Below, piece after piece: positions 37,488 through 46,241 of a stretch of DNA of 64,000 nt; position 1 is the first letter of the stretch, and each line of letters starts with the position of its first letter. Made by a program: the position numbers and the translations under genes. The notes below the pieces were generated by a model. It searched no databases. It saw only the letters and a list, made by a program, of their open reading frames with translations, and was not told the origin of the DNA. Origin of the DNA: Rariloculus sp963665575 (GTDB taxonomy: Bacteria > Pseudomonadota > Gammaproteobacteria > Steroidobacterales > Rariloculaceae); assembly GCA_963665575.2 (NCBI GenBank), contig CAXXDW010000003.1:248001-312000 (forward strand), written 5' to 3'.

Positions 37488-38267
37488 TCAACCGGCGCCC
37501 TGCGGAAGACGCGACAGCCGTTCGGTCGCAAGCTCCGCCGCCGCGGTATTCGGAAACTCGCGCTCGACCTGCTCCAGGGCTTCGCGCGCCTCGTCCCAAC
37601 GCTCGAGTTCGTAGTGGCAGTAACCGATCTTGAGCAACGCATCCTGCAGCTTGGCCGATTGCGGATAGCTGTCGATGACTTTCTGGAACTCCGGTAGCGC
37701 GGCGGTGAACTGCTGGCGTACGTAGTAGGTTTCGGCGAGCCAGTACTGCGCGTTGTCCGACAGGAGACTGCCGGCATGCACGGTGAGGAAGTTGCTGAAG
37801 GCCGCCGCGGCCTCCTCATAGCGGCGCGTCTGGATCAGCGCGAACGCCTCGTCATAGCTTGCCTGATCGCCGAGGGTCGCTGCACCTGAAGCAACTGGCT
37901 GTCCAGGCACCGCAACACCGGGCGACGCGTCGGCTGCCAACGGTTGCGAGCGCCCCTGCTCGAGCGCCTGCAGCCGTTGATCGATGTCGAGGTACAGGTC
38001 CCTCTGCCGCTCGGCGGCGTTGTTGGTCTCAAAGCCCAGCGTTTCGACCTCGCCGCGCAGAGTCTGAATCTCGCTCTGCAATTGCTGCAGATTCGTCGCC
38101 ATCTGGACGAGGCTGTCGTTATCGAGCACGCGCTCGATCCGGATCAGCCGCGCTTCAAGATCCTGCACGCGCAGGTAAACCGGGTCGTCAGCGAGCGACG
38201 TCGTCTCGCAGCCCGCAAGGACAGCGCCCGCCAGGACCGCAGACATTGCACTCAACACGGCTTTCAT
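37488..38267 (-). CDS. ybgF: Cell-division coordinator CpoB/YbgF of the Tol-Pal system
   Basis: A 259-residue periplasmic protein: an N-terminal coiled coil (LQQLQSEIQTLRGEVETL), a linker, then TPR repeats (YDEAFALIQTRRYEEAAAAF, ALPEFQKVIDSYPQSA). CpoB links Tol-Pal constriction to peptidoglycan synthesis. The signal here ends in LAGC, a lipobox, so this version may be lipid-anchored, whereas the E. coli protein is soluble in the periplasm. GGGAG lies eight bases upstream of the ATG. Confidence 0.9.
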   Translation of the reverse strand: MKAVLSAMSAVLAGAVLAGCETTSLADDPVYLRVQDLEARLIRIERVLDNDSLVQMATNLQQLQSEIQTLRGEVETLGFETNNAAERQRDLYLDIDQRLQALEQGRSQPLAADASPGVAVPGQPVASGAATLGDQASYDEAFALIQTRRYEEAAAAFSNFLTVHAGSLLSDNAQYWLAETYYVRQQFTAALPEFQKVIDSYPQSAKLQDALLKIGYCHYELERWDEAREALEQVEREFPNTAAAELATERLSRLPQGAG

Positions 38268-38298
38268 GGGTCACACTCCCCTGCTTCGTGCCGGTTCG

Positions 38299-38850
38299 TC
38301 AATCGTAGACCAGTTCGACCCGGCGGTTGAGACTCCAGGATCCCTCGTCGCTGCCGAACACGGCCGGGCGTTCCTCGCCGTAACTGATGGTGCTTAGCTG
38401 GCCGCCCGCGGCGCCCTGCAGCAGCAGGATCTGCCGCACGGATTGCGAGCGCCGCTCGCCGAGACCGATGTTGTACTCGCGTGTGCCGCGCTCGTCCGCG
38501 TGTCCCTCGAGGCGAACCGCCACGCCCGGATTCGCGGCGAGAAGCCGACCGTGCGCGGCGAGCATCGCATTGAAATCGGACCGCACATCGCTTCTGTCGA
38601 ACTCGAAGTAGACGACGAGGTTCTCCGTCACAAGGGTCTGTTCCTGCGGGGTCAGTTCGCTGATATCGGCACCGCCGGGTCCCGGCAAACCGGTCGTGAC
38701 CACGCCGGAGGGCGAATCGTCCGCGTTGCCGCCGGCCGGAGGCACTGCGCTCCCGGTGCTTTCTTCGGGAACGGTTACTTCGGGTCCTCCGCAGCCAGCG
38801 CCGATCAACGCGATGGCCAGACATACAGACAGCAGCTTGAGTCGAGTCAC
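38299..38850 (-). CDS. pal: Peptidoglycan-associated lipoprotein Pal
   Basis: A 183-residue outer-membrane lipoprotein: signal with lipobox GAGC, a short Pro/Gly-rich linker, then an OmpA-like domain with YFEFDRSDVR, LEGHADERGTREYNIGLGERR and SLNRRVELVY, which binds meso-diaminopimelate in the cell wall. A GTG at 38850 is preferred as start: AAGG lies nine bases before it, whereas it abuts the ATG three codons earlier directly, and the protein then begins MTRLKLL like other Pal proteins. Confidence 0.92.
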   Translation of the reverse strand: MTRLKLLSVCLAIALIGAGCGGPEVTVPEESTGSAVPPAGGNADDSPSGVVTTGLPGPGGADISELTPQEQTLVTENLVVYFEFDRSDVRSDFNAMLAAHGRLLAANPGVAVRLEGHADERGTREYNIGLGERRSQSVRQILLLQGAAGGQLSTISYGEERPAVFGSDEGSWSLNRRVELVYD

Positions 38851-38943
38851 GATGTGCATCCTTATGGAAATTTAACGACCAGGGCAAATACGAAAGTCGG
38901 GACTCTACGATAGTCTCCGAGCCACCCCAAATTCAATAACGTC

Positions 38944-40278
38944 TCAAGGAAGCGGATACGGCGACCACACGGGCTCGCGCACGTCGCCGGCCACCGAGGC
39001 AATCTGCCGGCGGATGCGGCCGTCGGAACTGACCGACGCCAACACGCCCCGGCCGGCCTCGCGCGTCGCATAGATGATCTGCGCTCCGTTGGGAGCGAAG
39101 CTCGGCGATTCGTCCAGACGGCCGTTCGTGAGCACCTGGACCAGCCCCGTGTCCGGATCGACGAGTGCGATCCGGTAGTTGTCCTGGTTGCGGTGCACGA
39201 CAGCAAGCGAATCGCCGTCCGGCGCCATGCGCGGCCTCGCATTGTAGCTGCCCTCGAAAGTCACGCGTTCGGCCCTGTCGACCGGCGCAACGGAAGGGAT
39301 CCGATAGACCTGCGGTCCACCGGCGCGATCGGACGTGAAATAGATCCACTCGCCGTCCGCGCTCCAGGCGGGCTCCGTATCGATTGATGAGCCTTGCGTG
39401 AGCCTGCGCAACACCTGAGTTGCGAGATCGATCGTGTAGATGTCGAGATTGCCGTTGTCGCGCGACAGCGTAAGCGCCAGCCTGCGACCGTCCGGCGAGA
39501 ATGCGGGAGCGCTGTTGACCCCTTCTTGCGAGGACACCCTGTCGCGCGCGCCGGTGCGCAGCGTCTGCACGTAGATTGCGGAGTATTCGCCCTCGAACGA
39601 AACATAGGCGATCCGGCGCCCGTCGGGCGACCAGGCCGGCGACATGAGCGGATCCAGGGAGTCGGCGATGACGCGGGAATTGTCGCCGTCGGAGTCGGCG
39701 ACGATGAGCCTGAAACGGCGGCTGCCGTCGGGGTTACGCGTTTCGTTGACGTAGGCGATGCTCGTGCTGAATACGCCGCGAATGCCGGTGAGCTGCAGGT
39801 ACACCATGTCGGCGACCCTGTGGCCGGCGGCCCTGAGGTCCGCACGTGCCGTGGACAGGCGGAAACCCAGAAGCTGCTCGCCGCGCAGCACGTCAAAAAG
39901 CTGAAACACGATCGTGTAGCGATCCGGAGCGGCTTCGATCAACTGACCGATCAGGAGCACATCGACGTCGAGAATCTGCCAGTCATTGAAATTGACCTCC
40001 GACGCCTGCGTCGGACGCGACAGCATGTCCGATTCCGGGATCGGGTCGAAGCGGCCGCTGTTGCCGAGATCGGCCGTTACGAGCCCCGCAATGTCGAACG
40101 GCGGCACGCCGGGGCCGTCCCATCCGAACGGCACGATCGCCATCGGTATGGGCCGCTCGACGCCGCTGCGAATCTCGATCCGGAGCTGTCCATGGGCGGT
40201 GGCGCCGATCGACGCCACAGCCAGTACGAGCGCGATACACCCGCCGCGCAACCACTCAGATCTTATCGAAACGAACAT
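38944..40278 (-). CDS. tolB: Tol-Pal system protein TolB
   Basis: A 444-residue periplasmic protein with a signal peptide (ALVLAVASIGATAHG), the N-terminal TolB domain (MAIVPFGWDG) and a six-bladed beta-propeller made of repeats such as SPAWSPDGRRIAYVSFE, APAFSPDGRRLALTLSR and EPAWSADGEWIYFTSD. It binds Pal and the TolA C-terminal domain. It lies 84 bases ahead of pal; the 205-base gap before it toward tolA is the longest within the operon and might hold a secondary promoter. Confidence 0.95.
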   Translation of the reverse strand: MFVSIRSEWLRGGCIALVLAVASIGATAHGQLRIEIRSGVERPIPMAIVPFGWDGPGVPPFDIAGLVTADLGNSGRFDPIPESDMLSRPTQASEVNFNDWQILDVDVLLIGQLIEAAPDRYTIVFQLFDVLRGEQLLGFRLSTARADLRAAGHRVADMVYLQLTGIRGVFSTSIAYVNETRNPDGSRRFRLIVADSDGDNSRVIADSLDPLMSPAWSPDGRRIAYVSFEGEYSAIYVQTLRTGARDRVSSQEGVNSAPAFSPDGRRLALTLSRDNGNLDIYTIDLATQVLRRLTQGSSIDTEPAWSADGEWIYFTSDRAGGPQVYRIPSVAPVDRAERVTFEGSYNARPRMAPDGDSLAVVHRNQDNYRIALVDPDTGLVQVLTNGRLDESPSFAPNGAQIIYATREAGRGVLASVSSDGRIRRQIASVAGDVREPVWSPYPLP

Positions 40279-40483
40279 CGCATCTCCGTTTGCAGCCCGC
40301 GGCGGAACCCCGCGTCGCGCCGGGACTGGTCAGGCGCCTGCGGGACATGGCGCAAGGGGTAGGAATAATAAGCATATTTGGGCGACGAGCAACGCAGTTC
40401 AGGCAAGCTTCATCGCCGGTCGATCAGCCGACGTCGGCGAGGCGGTCTTACTCCCCACGCAGCCGGGCCATTGCCACGTGCGG

Positions 40484-41374
40484 CTAGACATCCGGTCGGA
40501 ACGTCACGATCAGATTACGCTCGAACAGGTTCTGCTGGCGCGGCAGCGGCAGCGGCGAAGCTCGCAGCACGGCCCGTTCGATCGATTGCACGACCGCATC
40601 GTCTCCATTGCATTCCCCGACCCTGACGGCAACGACTTCGCCGCTCGGAATCTGGCTTACGTTCACGACACACTCAAGATCAGCCGTCGCGCTCGCGGGC
40701 CTGATCCAGTTCTGCTGAATGCGATTCTCGATCAGCCGGATGTACTCGTCGAGCAAACCCGCCCGTTCGGCCTGACGCCGTTCCTCCTCGGCCGCGAGCA
40801 GGCGCTGCAGTTCGGCTTCGCGCTCGGCCTGAGCGCGCGCCTCGGCCTCGGCCTGGCGTTGACGTTCCTCCTCGGCCCGGCGTTCCGCGGCGAGACGTTC
40901 CTCTTCCTCGCGTTGGCGCTGCAACTCGGCAAGCCGCTCGCGCTCGCGTTCGGCGGCTTCGGCTGCCTCGCGTTCCTCGCGCTCACGCTGTTCGCGCAAA
41001 TCGGCCAGCCGTTGCTGCTCGGTTTCTTCGCGCTGGCGTTGCTCCTGCAATTGCGCCTGCTGTTGCCGCTCTTCCTCCTCGCGTTGCCGCTGCAGTTCGG
41101 CAAGCCGTTCGCGTTCGCGCTCTGCCGCCTCCCGGGCTTCGAGTTCTTCCTGCTCCCGCTGACGGATCTCTTCGCGCTCGAGTTCCTCCAGACGCGCCAT
41201 CTCCCGCTCGACAAGGCTTTCGTCGACGACCATGGCTTCGATCGCCACCTGCCGCGACACGATCCGGGGTTGGGTCGGCAACCAGGCGGCGGCGGTCAAT
41301 ACGGCCACGATCCCCACGTGCAGCGTCAGCGAAAGGACGACTGCGACCGGAGGATGGCGGAGAGACGAAGCCAT
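40484..41374 (-). CDS. tolA: Tol-Pal system protein TolA
   Basis: A 296-residue inner-membrane protein. One N-terminal helix (VVLSLTLHVGIVAVLTAAAWL) is followed by about 170 residues of Glu/Arg/Gln-rich coiled coil with repeated ELQRQREEEE-like units spanning the periplasm, then a C-terminal domain (YIRLIENRIQQNWIRP, VNVSQIPSGEVVAVRV) that contacts TolB. It begins six bases after tolR. The coiled coil is locally repetitive at DNA level (about 40780-41200). Confidence 0.93.
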   Translation of the reverse strand: MASSLRHPPVAVVLSLTLHVGIVAVLTAAAWLPTQPRIVSRQVAIEAMVVDESLVEREMARLEELEREEIRQREQEELEAREAAERERERLAELQRQREEEERQQQAQLQEQRQREETEQQRLADLREQREREEREAAEAAERERERLAELQRQREEEERLAAERRAEEERQRQAEAEARAQAEREAELQRLLAAEEERRQAERAGLLDEYIRLIENRIQQNWIRPASATADLECVVNVSQIPSGEVVAVRVGECNGDDAVVQSIERAVLRASPLPLPRQQNLFERNLIVTFRPDV

Positions 41375-41380
41375 GGACCG

Positions 41381-41827
41381 CTAGCGTTGCTCGATGGTCT
41401 CGAGCGGATCGGTGATGAATCCCACGCGTTCGGCGCCAGCCTGTTGCAGCAGGACCATGCCGGTGACCACGCGGCCGTACTCCACCGCCTCGTCGGCCTT
41501 GACGAGCACGGGCGTCTCGGCGTTGCGCCTGAGCACGGCCGCGGTTCTGGCCAGGACGGTCTGCTCGTCTATCGCTGTTTCGACGTCGCCGCCGACGTTG
41601 AGGAACAGCCGGCCCTCGCGGTCGATACTGAGCACGAGCGGCTCGTTGTCGCGCATGAGATCGGGGTCGAGCGGTTCGGCCCCGGCGGCCGGGAGGTCGA
41701 CGGTGATGCCCTGGGTCAGCAGCGGTGCGGTAATCATGAAGATAATCAGCAGCACGAGCATGACGTCGATATAGGGTACGACGTTGATCTCGCCCATCAA
41801 GCGACGGTGCCGGCCACGGTTGTTCAT
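41381..41827 (-). CDS. tolR: Tol-Pal system protein TolR
   Basis: A 148-residue inner-membrane protein with the family's INVVPYIDVMLVLLIIFM transmembrane start, including the proton-relay aspartate (Asp21 in YIDVML), and a small periplasmic domain. With TolQ it forms the proton-driven motor. Its ATG overlaps the tolQ stop as ATGA. Confidence 0.95.
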   Translation of the reverse strand: MNNRGRHRRLMGEINVVPYIDVMLVLLIIFMITAPLLTQGITVDLPAAGAEPLDPDLMRDNEPLVLSIDREGRLFLNVGGDVETAIDEQTVLARTAAVLRRNAETPVLVKADEAVEYGRVVTGMVLLQQAGAERVGFITDPLETIEQR

Positions 41828-42522
41828 GGTGCGCCTCCCACGGTTTCAAGCCGTCCGGAACTGCGCTGGAATATTGCCGACAGCTCCTCCATGAAGGTGT
41901 CGTAGCGCACCTCGAGCCGACCGACCTGGTCCGCATAGCGGTTGAACGCGATCACGGCCGGGATCGCCGCGAACAAGCCCATCGCGGTCGCGATCAACGC
42001 TTCGGCGATACCGGGCGCGACCATCGAGATCGTTGCGCTTTGCACGTTGCCGAGCGAAATGAACGAATCCATGATGCCCCAGACCGTACCGAACAATCCG
42101 ATGTAGGGACTGGTCGATCCCACGGTCGCAAGAAAAGCGAGGTTCTGCTCGAGCCTGTCGACTTCGCGCATCTGCGACACGCGCATGGATCTGCGTGCAC
42201 CTTCGATGACCTGCCCGGCGGTCATGCCGGCTTCCTGCCGCAAACGGCCGAACTCGCGAAAACCGGACTCGAAGATGCCCGCCATGCCGAGCGGACTCTT
42301 CTCCACATCTGAAACTTCGCGGTAGACGTTCGCCAGATCAACTCCGGACCAGAAGTTGGTCTCGAACTCGTCGGCTGCGCCCATTGCCTCGCGCAACAGC
42401 CTGCGCTTGTCGAAGATGACCGCCCAGGATGCAACTGACGCAAACAGCAGCAACAGCATCACCGCCTTGACGGGGATGCTCGCCGCAAGAATCAGCGACA
42501 GTATCGAAAGGTCGCCGCTCAT
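41824..42522 (-). CDS. tolQ: Tol-Pal system protein TolQ
   Basis: A 232-residue MotA/TolQ/ExbB-type membrane protein. It has three helices: one near residues 14-36, and two around VGSTSPYIGLFGTVWGIMDSF and APGIAEALIATAMGLFAAIPAV. It forms the stator ring around TolR. Overlapping ATGA junctions with ybgC and tolR show tight coupling. Confidence 0.95.
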   Translation of the reverse strand: MSGDLSILSLILAASIPVKAVMLLLLFASVASWAVIFDKRRLLREAMGAADEFETNFWSGVDLANVYREVSDVEKSPLGMAGIFESGFREFGRLRQEAGMTAGQVIEGARRSMRVSQMREVDRLEQNLAFLATVGSTSPYIGLFGTVWGIMDSFISLGNVQSATISMVAPGIAEALIATAMGLFAAIPAVIAFNRYADQVGRLEVRYDTFMEELSAIFQRSSGRLETVGGAP

Positions 42523-42962
42523 CGGGACAACTCCCTCATCAGTTCGTCGGGTAGCCGCCTCGGCCTGCCCCTATTCAGATCCATACACGCAACCTCCGCC
42601 TGACCCTCGCACAGCAACTCCCCATCCACGGCGCCCCGCCGAACGCTCTGTTCGAATACCACGCGCGCACCGCGCACCTCGACGACATCGGCGCCGACAT
42701 AGACCAGATCGCTCAGGCGTCCCGGCGCCCTGAATCTGGCGCTGATGCCGGTCAACACGAGCGCGATTGCATGGTGCACGCGTAGCTCGTCATGATCTAT
42801 TCCAAGCGCCCGCAGCCGTTCGGTACGCGCCCGCTCCATGAACCTGAAGAAACTTGCGTTATACACCACGCCCTGGGCATCCGTATCCTCGAGATAGACC
42901 CTGACGGGCAATGCGAATTCAGCCACGGCTCCGTCCTGCGCCCAGTCGCTCGGCTCCGGCAC
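42519..42962 (-). CDS. ybgC: Tol-Pal-associated acyl-CoA thioesterase YbgC
   Basis: A 147-residue hot-dog-fold thioesterase with the family motif YLEDTDAQGVVYNASFFRFME, including the catalytic Asp, and ERARTERLR. It hydrolyses short-chain acyl-CoA/ACP and is always coupled to tolQ. The start is GTG 42962, six bases after ruvB; a GTG at 42926 with AGGA seven bases upstream is an equally good choice and would give the usual family length. Confidence 0.9.
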   Translation of the reverse strand: MPEPSDWAQDGAVAEFALPVRVYLEDTDAQGVVYNASFFRFMERARTERLRALGIDHDELRVHHAIALVLTGISARFRAPGRLSDLVYVGADVVEVRGARVVFEQSVRRGAVDGELLCEGQAEVACMDLNRGRPRRLPDELMRELSR

Positions 42963-42968
42963 GCCCGA

Positions 42969-44009
42969 TCAGTCGAAGAGGTCCGGCACATCGGGCTTCT
43001 CCCGGCTCGCCGGCAGCTCGATGCCGAAGTGTACGTAAGCCAGCCGCGTTGCGATCCGGCCGCGCGACGTACGAGCGAGATAGCCCTCCTGAATGAGATA
43101 AGGCTCGATCACGTCCTCGAGCGTGCCGCGCTCCTCGCCGACCGCGGCAGCCAGGCTGTCGATCCCGACCGGTCCGCCGTCGAACTTCTCGATGACCGTG
43201 AGCAGGAGCTTGCGATCCATTGCGTCGAAGCCGTGCGGGTCGACTTCGAGCAGGTCCATTGCGGCCGTTGCGACCCGCTCGTTGACACGGCCGTCGGCCT
43301 TGACCTGGGCGTAATCGCGCACGCGCCTGAGCAGACGGTTGACGACTCTCGCCGTGCCGCGCGAGCGCTTGGCAATTTCCCGCGCGCCGGCGTCGTCGAT
43401 CGGCAGGTCCAGAATGCCGGCCGTTCGCCTGGCGATTTGCGCAAGTTCTTCAAAGTTATAGAAATCGAGCCGCTGCGTGATGCCGAAGCGGTCGCGCAGC
43501 GGCGACGTCAACAGGCCCGCGCGCGTCGTCGCGCCGACGAGTGTGAACGGCGGCAGGTCGATCTTGAGCGAGCGTGCACCCGGGCCCTCGCCGATGATGA
43601 TGTCGAGCTGGAAGTCCTCGAGCGCCGGGTAGAGCACCTCCTCGACGACGGCACTGAGCCGATGGATCTCGTCGACGAACAACACGCTCTTCGGTTCGAG
43701 GTTGGTCAGCAAGGCCGCGAGGTCACCGGGTCGCTCGAGCACCGGCCCCGAGGTCTGGCGCAGCTCCACCTCGAGTTCGTTGGCGACGATGTGTGCGAGC
43801 GTGGTCTTGCCGAGACCGGGCGGCCCGAACAGGAGCGTATGATCGAGCGCCTCCTCGCGTTGTCTGGCCGCCTCGATGAAGATGCTCATCTGTGCCTTGA
43901 CGCGCGCCTGGCCGACGTATTCGTCGAGGCGCTTCGGCCTTATGGCGCGGTCGAAGGCCTCGTCCTCGCGGCCGCGACTCGGGTTGACGAAACGCTCCTC
44001 GGCGCTCAT
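42969..44009 (-). CDS. ruvB: Holliday junction branch-migration helicase RuvB
   Basis: A 346-residue AAA+ ATPase: LDEYVGQARVKAQM, Walker A GPPGLGKTTLA, Walker B FVDEIHRL, GATTRAGLL sensor region and a winged-helix end (YLARTSRGRIAT). It works with RuvA and RuvC in recombination repair. It lies 75 bases after ruvA. Confidence 0.97.
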   Translation of the reverse strand: MSAEERFVNPSRGREDEAFDRAIRPKRLDEYVGQARVKAQMSIFIEAARQREEALDHTLLFGPPGLGKTTLAHIVANELEVELRQTSGPVLERPGDLAALLTNLEPKSVLFVDEIHRLSAVVEEVLYPALEDFQLDIIIGEGPGARSLKIDLPPFTLVGATTRAGLLTSPLRDRFGITQRLDFYNFEELAQIARRTAGILDLPIDDAGAREIAKRSRGTARVVNRLLRRVRDYAQVKADGRVNERVATAAMDLLEVDPHGFDAMDRKLLLTVIEKFDGGPVGIDSLAAAVGEERGTLEDVIEPYLIQEGYLARTSRGRIATRLAYVHFGIELPASREKPDVPDLFD

Positions 44010-44084
44010 CGTGCGTTCATCCCTTTCGCGCCCGGCGCAGTGCGCCCCTCGGCGGAAGGTCGGATTGCAGCGGAACGTCCACGT

Positions 44085-44672
44085 TCATCTCCTGTGCACC
44101 CGGCGCAATGCTTCGCGGATCAGGTCTTCGGTCGAAAGCTGCGATGCATCGAGGTCCTGCAGCATTCTCGCAGCTTCGGCAGGTTTGTAGCCGAGCGCGA
44201 GCAAGGCGCCGTGCGCCTCGCCTTCGGAGCCTGCCGGCCCTGCCGCCACGCCCGTTCCGGCGTCCAGCGCTTCCGGCAGTCGGTCCGCCATTTCGACGAG
44301 CAGCCTTTCGGCGGTCTTGCGCCCGACACCGGGCACCCGCGTCAGGCTCGCGGCATCGCGATCGCGCACGCAGCGCCAGAAACCCTCGACGCTTGTGCCC
44401 GACAACACGCCAAGCGCGATGCGCGCACCGATACCGCTCACTTTCAACAGGCTCCGGAACAATTCGCGCTCGGGCTCCGAAGAAAAACCGTAGAGCACAT
44501 GCGCGTCGTCCCGGATCAGAAGGTGCGTCACGAGGGTCGCCGGCGAACCGACTTCGGGCAACTGGTAGAACGTCGACATCGGCGCTTCGAGTTCGTAACC
44601 GACCCCCGCAACGTCGAGCGTGAGCCACGGCGGGCGCTTGGCCGCGAGCGTTCCCTTCAGGAAACCGATCAC
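44085..44672 (-). CDS. ruvA: Holliday junction-binding protein RuvA
   Basis: A 195-residue protein with the OB-fold start MIGFLKGTLAAK, helix-hairpin-helix motifs (LLKVSGIGARIAL, LTRVPGVGRKTAERL) and the C-terminal RuvB-contact domain (ALLALGYKPAEA). The start is GTG overlapping the ruvC stop as GTGA, with GGAG six bases upstream. Confidence 0.96.
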   Translation of the reverse strand: MIGFLKGTLAAKRPPWLTLDVAGVGYELEAPMSTFYQLPEVGSPATLVTHLLIRDDAHVLYGFSSEPERELFRSLLKVSGIGARIALGVLSGTSVEGFWRCVRDRDAASLTRVPGVGRKTAERLLVEMADRLPEALDAGTGVAAGPAGSEGEAHGALLALGYKPAEAARMLQDLDASQLSTEDLIREALRRVHRR

Positions 44673-45178
44673 GTCGACTCCGCGAGGCGGTCGAGCATGG
44701 TTTGCGTTCCGCGCTCATGAGCGTGACACAGGGCGGCGGCGAGCGCATCGGCCGCATCGGGTTTGAGGTCCTCGCGCACGCCGAGAATCGTCCTGACCAT
44801 GAGTTCGACCTGTGACTTCTCGGCGGAGCCGCGACCGACGACGGCCTTCTTGATGTGCCTGGCGGAGTACTCGTAAATCGGTATGTCGGCGGAAAAGGTT
44901 CCGCACAGGGCGGCGGCTCTGGCCTGTCCGAGCTTGAGCGCGCTGTCGGGATTGCGGTGCATGAAGACACGCTCGACCGCAACCTCGTCCGGAGCGAATT
45001 CCCGCACGATTCCGGCGAACGCCGTGAAGATCGTCTTGAGCCGCTCGCTGTGTTCTCCCGCCGTGTGGATGGCGCCCCATTGCACCGGCGCCGTCGACCT
45101 GCCCTCAAGATCGACGATCCCGAACCCGGTGATGCGCGAACCGGGATCGATTCCGAGGATTCTGACCTTTTCGCTCAT
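44669..45178 (-). CDS. ruvC: Holliday junction resolvase RuvC
   Basis: A 169-residue endonuclease with the catalytic acidic residues in ILGIDPGSRITGFG (Asp), VAVERVFMHRN (Glu) and DAADALAAALCHA (Asp pair). It cuts Holliday junctions held by RuvAB. The gene order yebC-ruvC-ruvA-ruvB is the usual gammaproteobacterial one. Confidence 0.96.
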   Translation of the reverse strand: MSEKVRILGIDPGSRITGFGIVDLEGRSTAPVQWGAIHTAGEHSERLKTIFTAFAGIVREFAPDEVAVERVFMHRNPDSALKLGQARAAALCGTFSADIPIYEYSARHIKKAVVGRGSAEKSQVELMVRTILGVREDLKPDAADALAAALCHAHERGTQTMLDRLAEST

Positions 45179-45201
45179 CGATTCTCAGTGCGCTCCGGGG
45201 G

Positions 45202-45948
45202 TCAGGCCGATTGCTCGTCGAGTTCGTCCGGAAACTCGGCGTTGGAGTAAACCTGCTGCACGTCGTCGAGATCGTCGAGCATGTCGAAGAGCTTCGACAA
45301 CGTTTCCGCCTGACCCGCGTCGACGGCAAGCCGGGTGGACGCACGCATCGTCACCTCGGCGTGCTCGGGCTCGAGTCCCGCGCTACGCATCGCATCGTTG
45401 ACCGCCGCGAAATCCTCGGGCCCGCTGAGCACTTCGAGGCTCCCGTCATCACTGGTGAGCACGTCGTTTGCGCCGGATTCGACGGCGGCTTCCATGACGC
45501 AGTCCTCGTCGCTGCCGGCCGGATAGCTCAACAGGCCCACATGCTCGAAGAGGTAGGCCACCGACCCGTCGGCGCCGAGATTGCCACCGAACTTCGTGAA
45601 GGCGTGGCGTACTTCGGCAACGGTGCGATTGCGGTTGTCGGTCAGGCAGTCGACCATGACGGCCACACCGCCCGGTCCGTAGCCTTCGTAGCGTGCCTCC
45701 TCGAAATTGTCGCCATCGAGACCGCCCGCACCGCGCTTCACGGCACGTTCGATGTTGTCCTTGGGCATGCTCTGCGCCCGGGCCTTGTCGATCGCCAGGC
45801 GCAGCCGCGGATTGCCGTCCGGGTCGTCGCCGGCGTCGCGCGCCGCGGTCGTGATCTCGCGGATGAGCTTCGTGAAAATCTTGCCGCGCTTGGCGTCCTG
45901 CGCCCCTTTCCGGAACCTGATATTCGCCCACTTGCTGTGCCCGGCCAT
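45202..45948 (-). CDS. yebC: YebC/PmpR-family regulatory protein
   Basis: A 248-residue protein opening with MAGHSKWANIRFRKGAQDAKRG, the unmistakable start of the family, so the ATG at 45948 is used even though the frame is open further upstream. The family has been described both as a DNA-binding regulator and as a ribosome-associated factor that relieves stalling at proline stretches. It is the first gene of the ruv-tol block. Confidence 0.94.
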   Translation of the reverse strand: MAGHSKWANIRFRKGAQDAKRGKIFTKLIREITTAARDAGDDPDGNPRLRLAIDKARAQSMPKDNIERAVKRGAGGLDGDNFEEARYEGYGPGGVAVMVDCLTDNRNRTVAEVRHAFTKFGGNLGADGSVAYLFEHVGLLSYPAGSDEDCVMEAAVESGANDVLTSDDGSLEVLSGPEDFAAVNDAMRSAGLEPEHAEVTMRASTRLAVDAGQAETLSKLFDMLDDLDDVQQVYSNAEFPDELDEQSA

Positions 45949-46241
45949 GCGCGTGCACTCCCGCACTTGCGCAAAGTGCGAATGAACCACGACACCCGAG
46001 CGGCCCGCGCCCCCGCGTGTCAGGTTGCGAAAATATCCCGTAACTCCAAACGGCGGCGGTCCCACGAACGCCGCTGCCGCCTATCATAACGGGATTCGGC
46101 TGGAACGCGCGAGCTTCGGCGGTGAGGCCCCGGTTCCCCAAGCCGCGGTGAAATGGCGATGGATACCGGTCCACCGACCGGCGACGAGTTCCGTTGGTCC
46201 GGGTAGCGGGTCTGAGCGGACGCTCGCGACGCACGCCGGCG

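Noticed and set aside
39986..41905. 639-codon plus-strand open frame with Leu-rich membrane-like stretch
   Set aside because: The Leu runs are the reverse reading of TolA's Glu/Gln/Arg codons; tolA and tolQ/R are the real genes.
42792..44720. 642-codon plus-strand open frame
   Set aside because: Antisense to ybgC, ruvB and ruvA.
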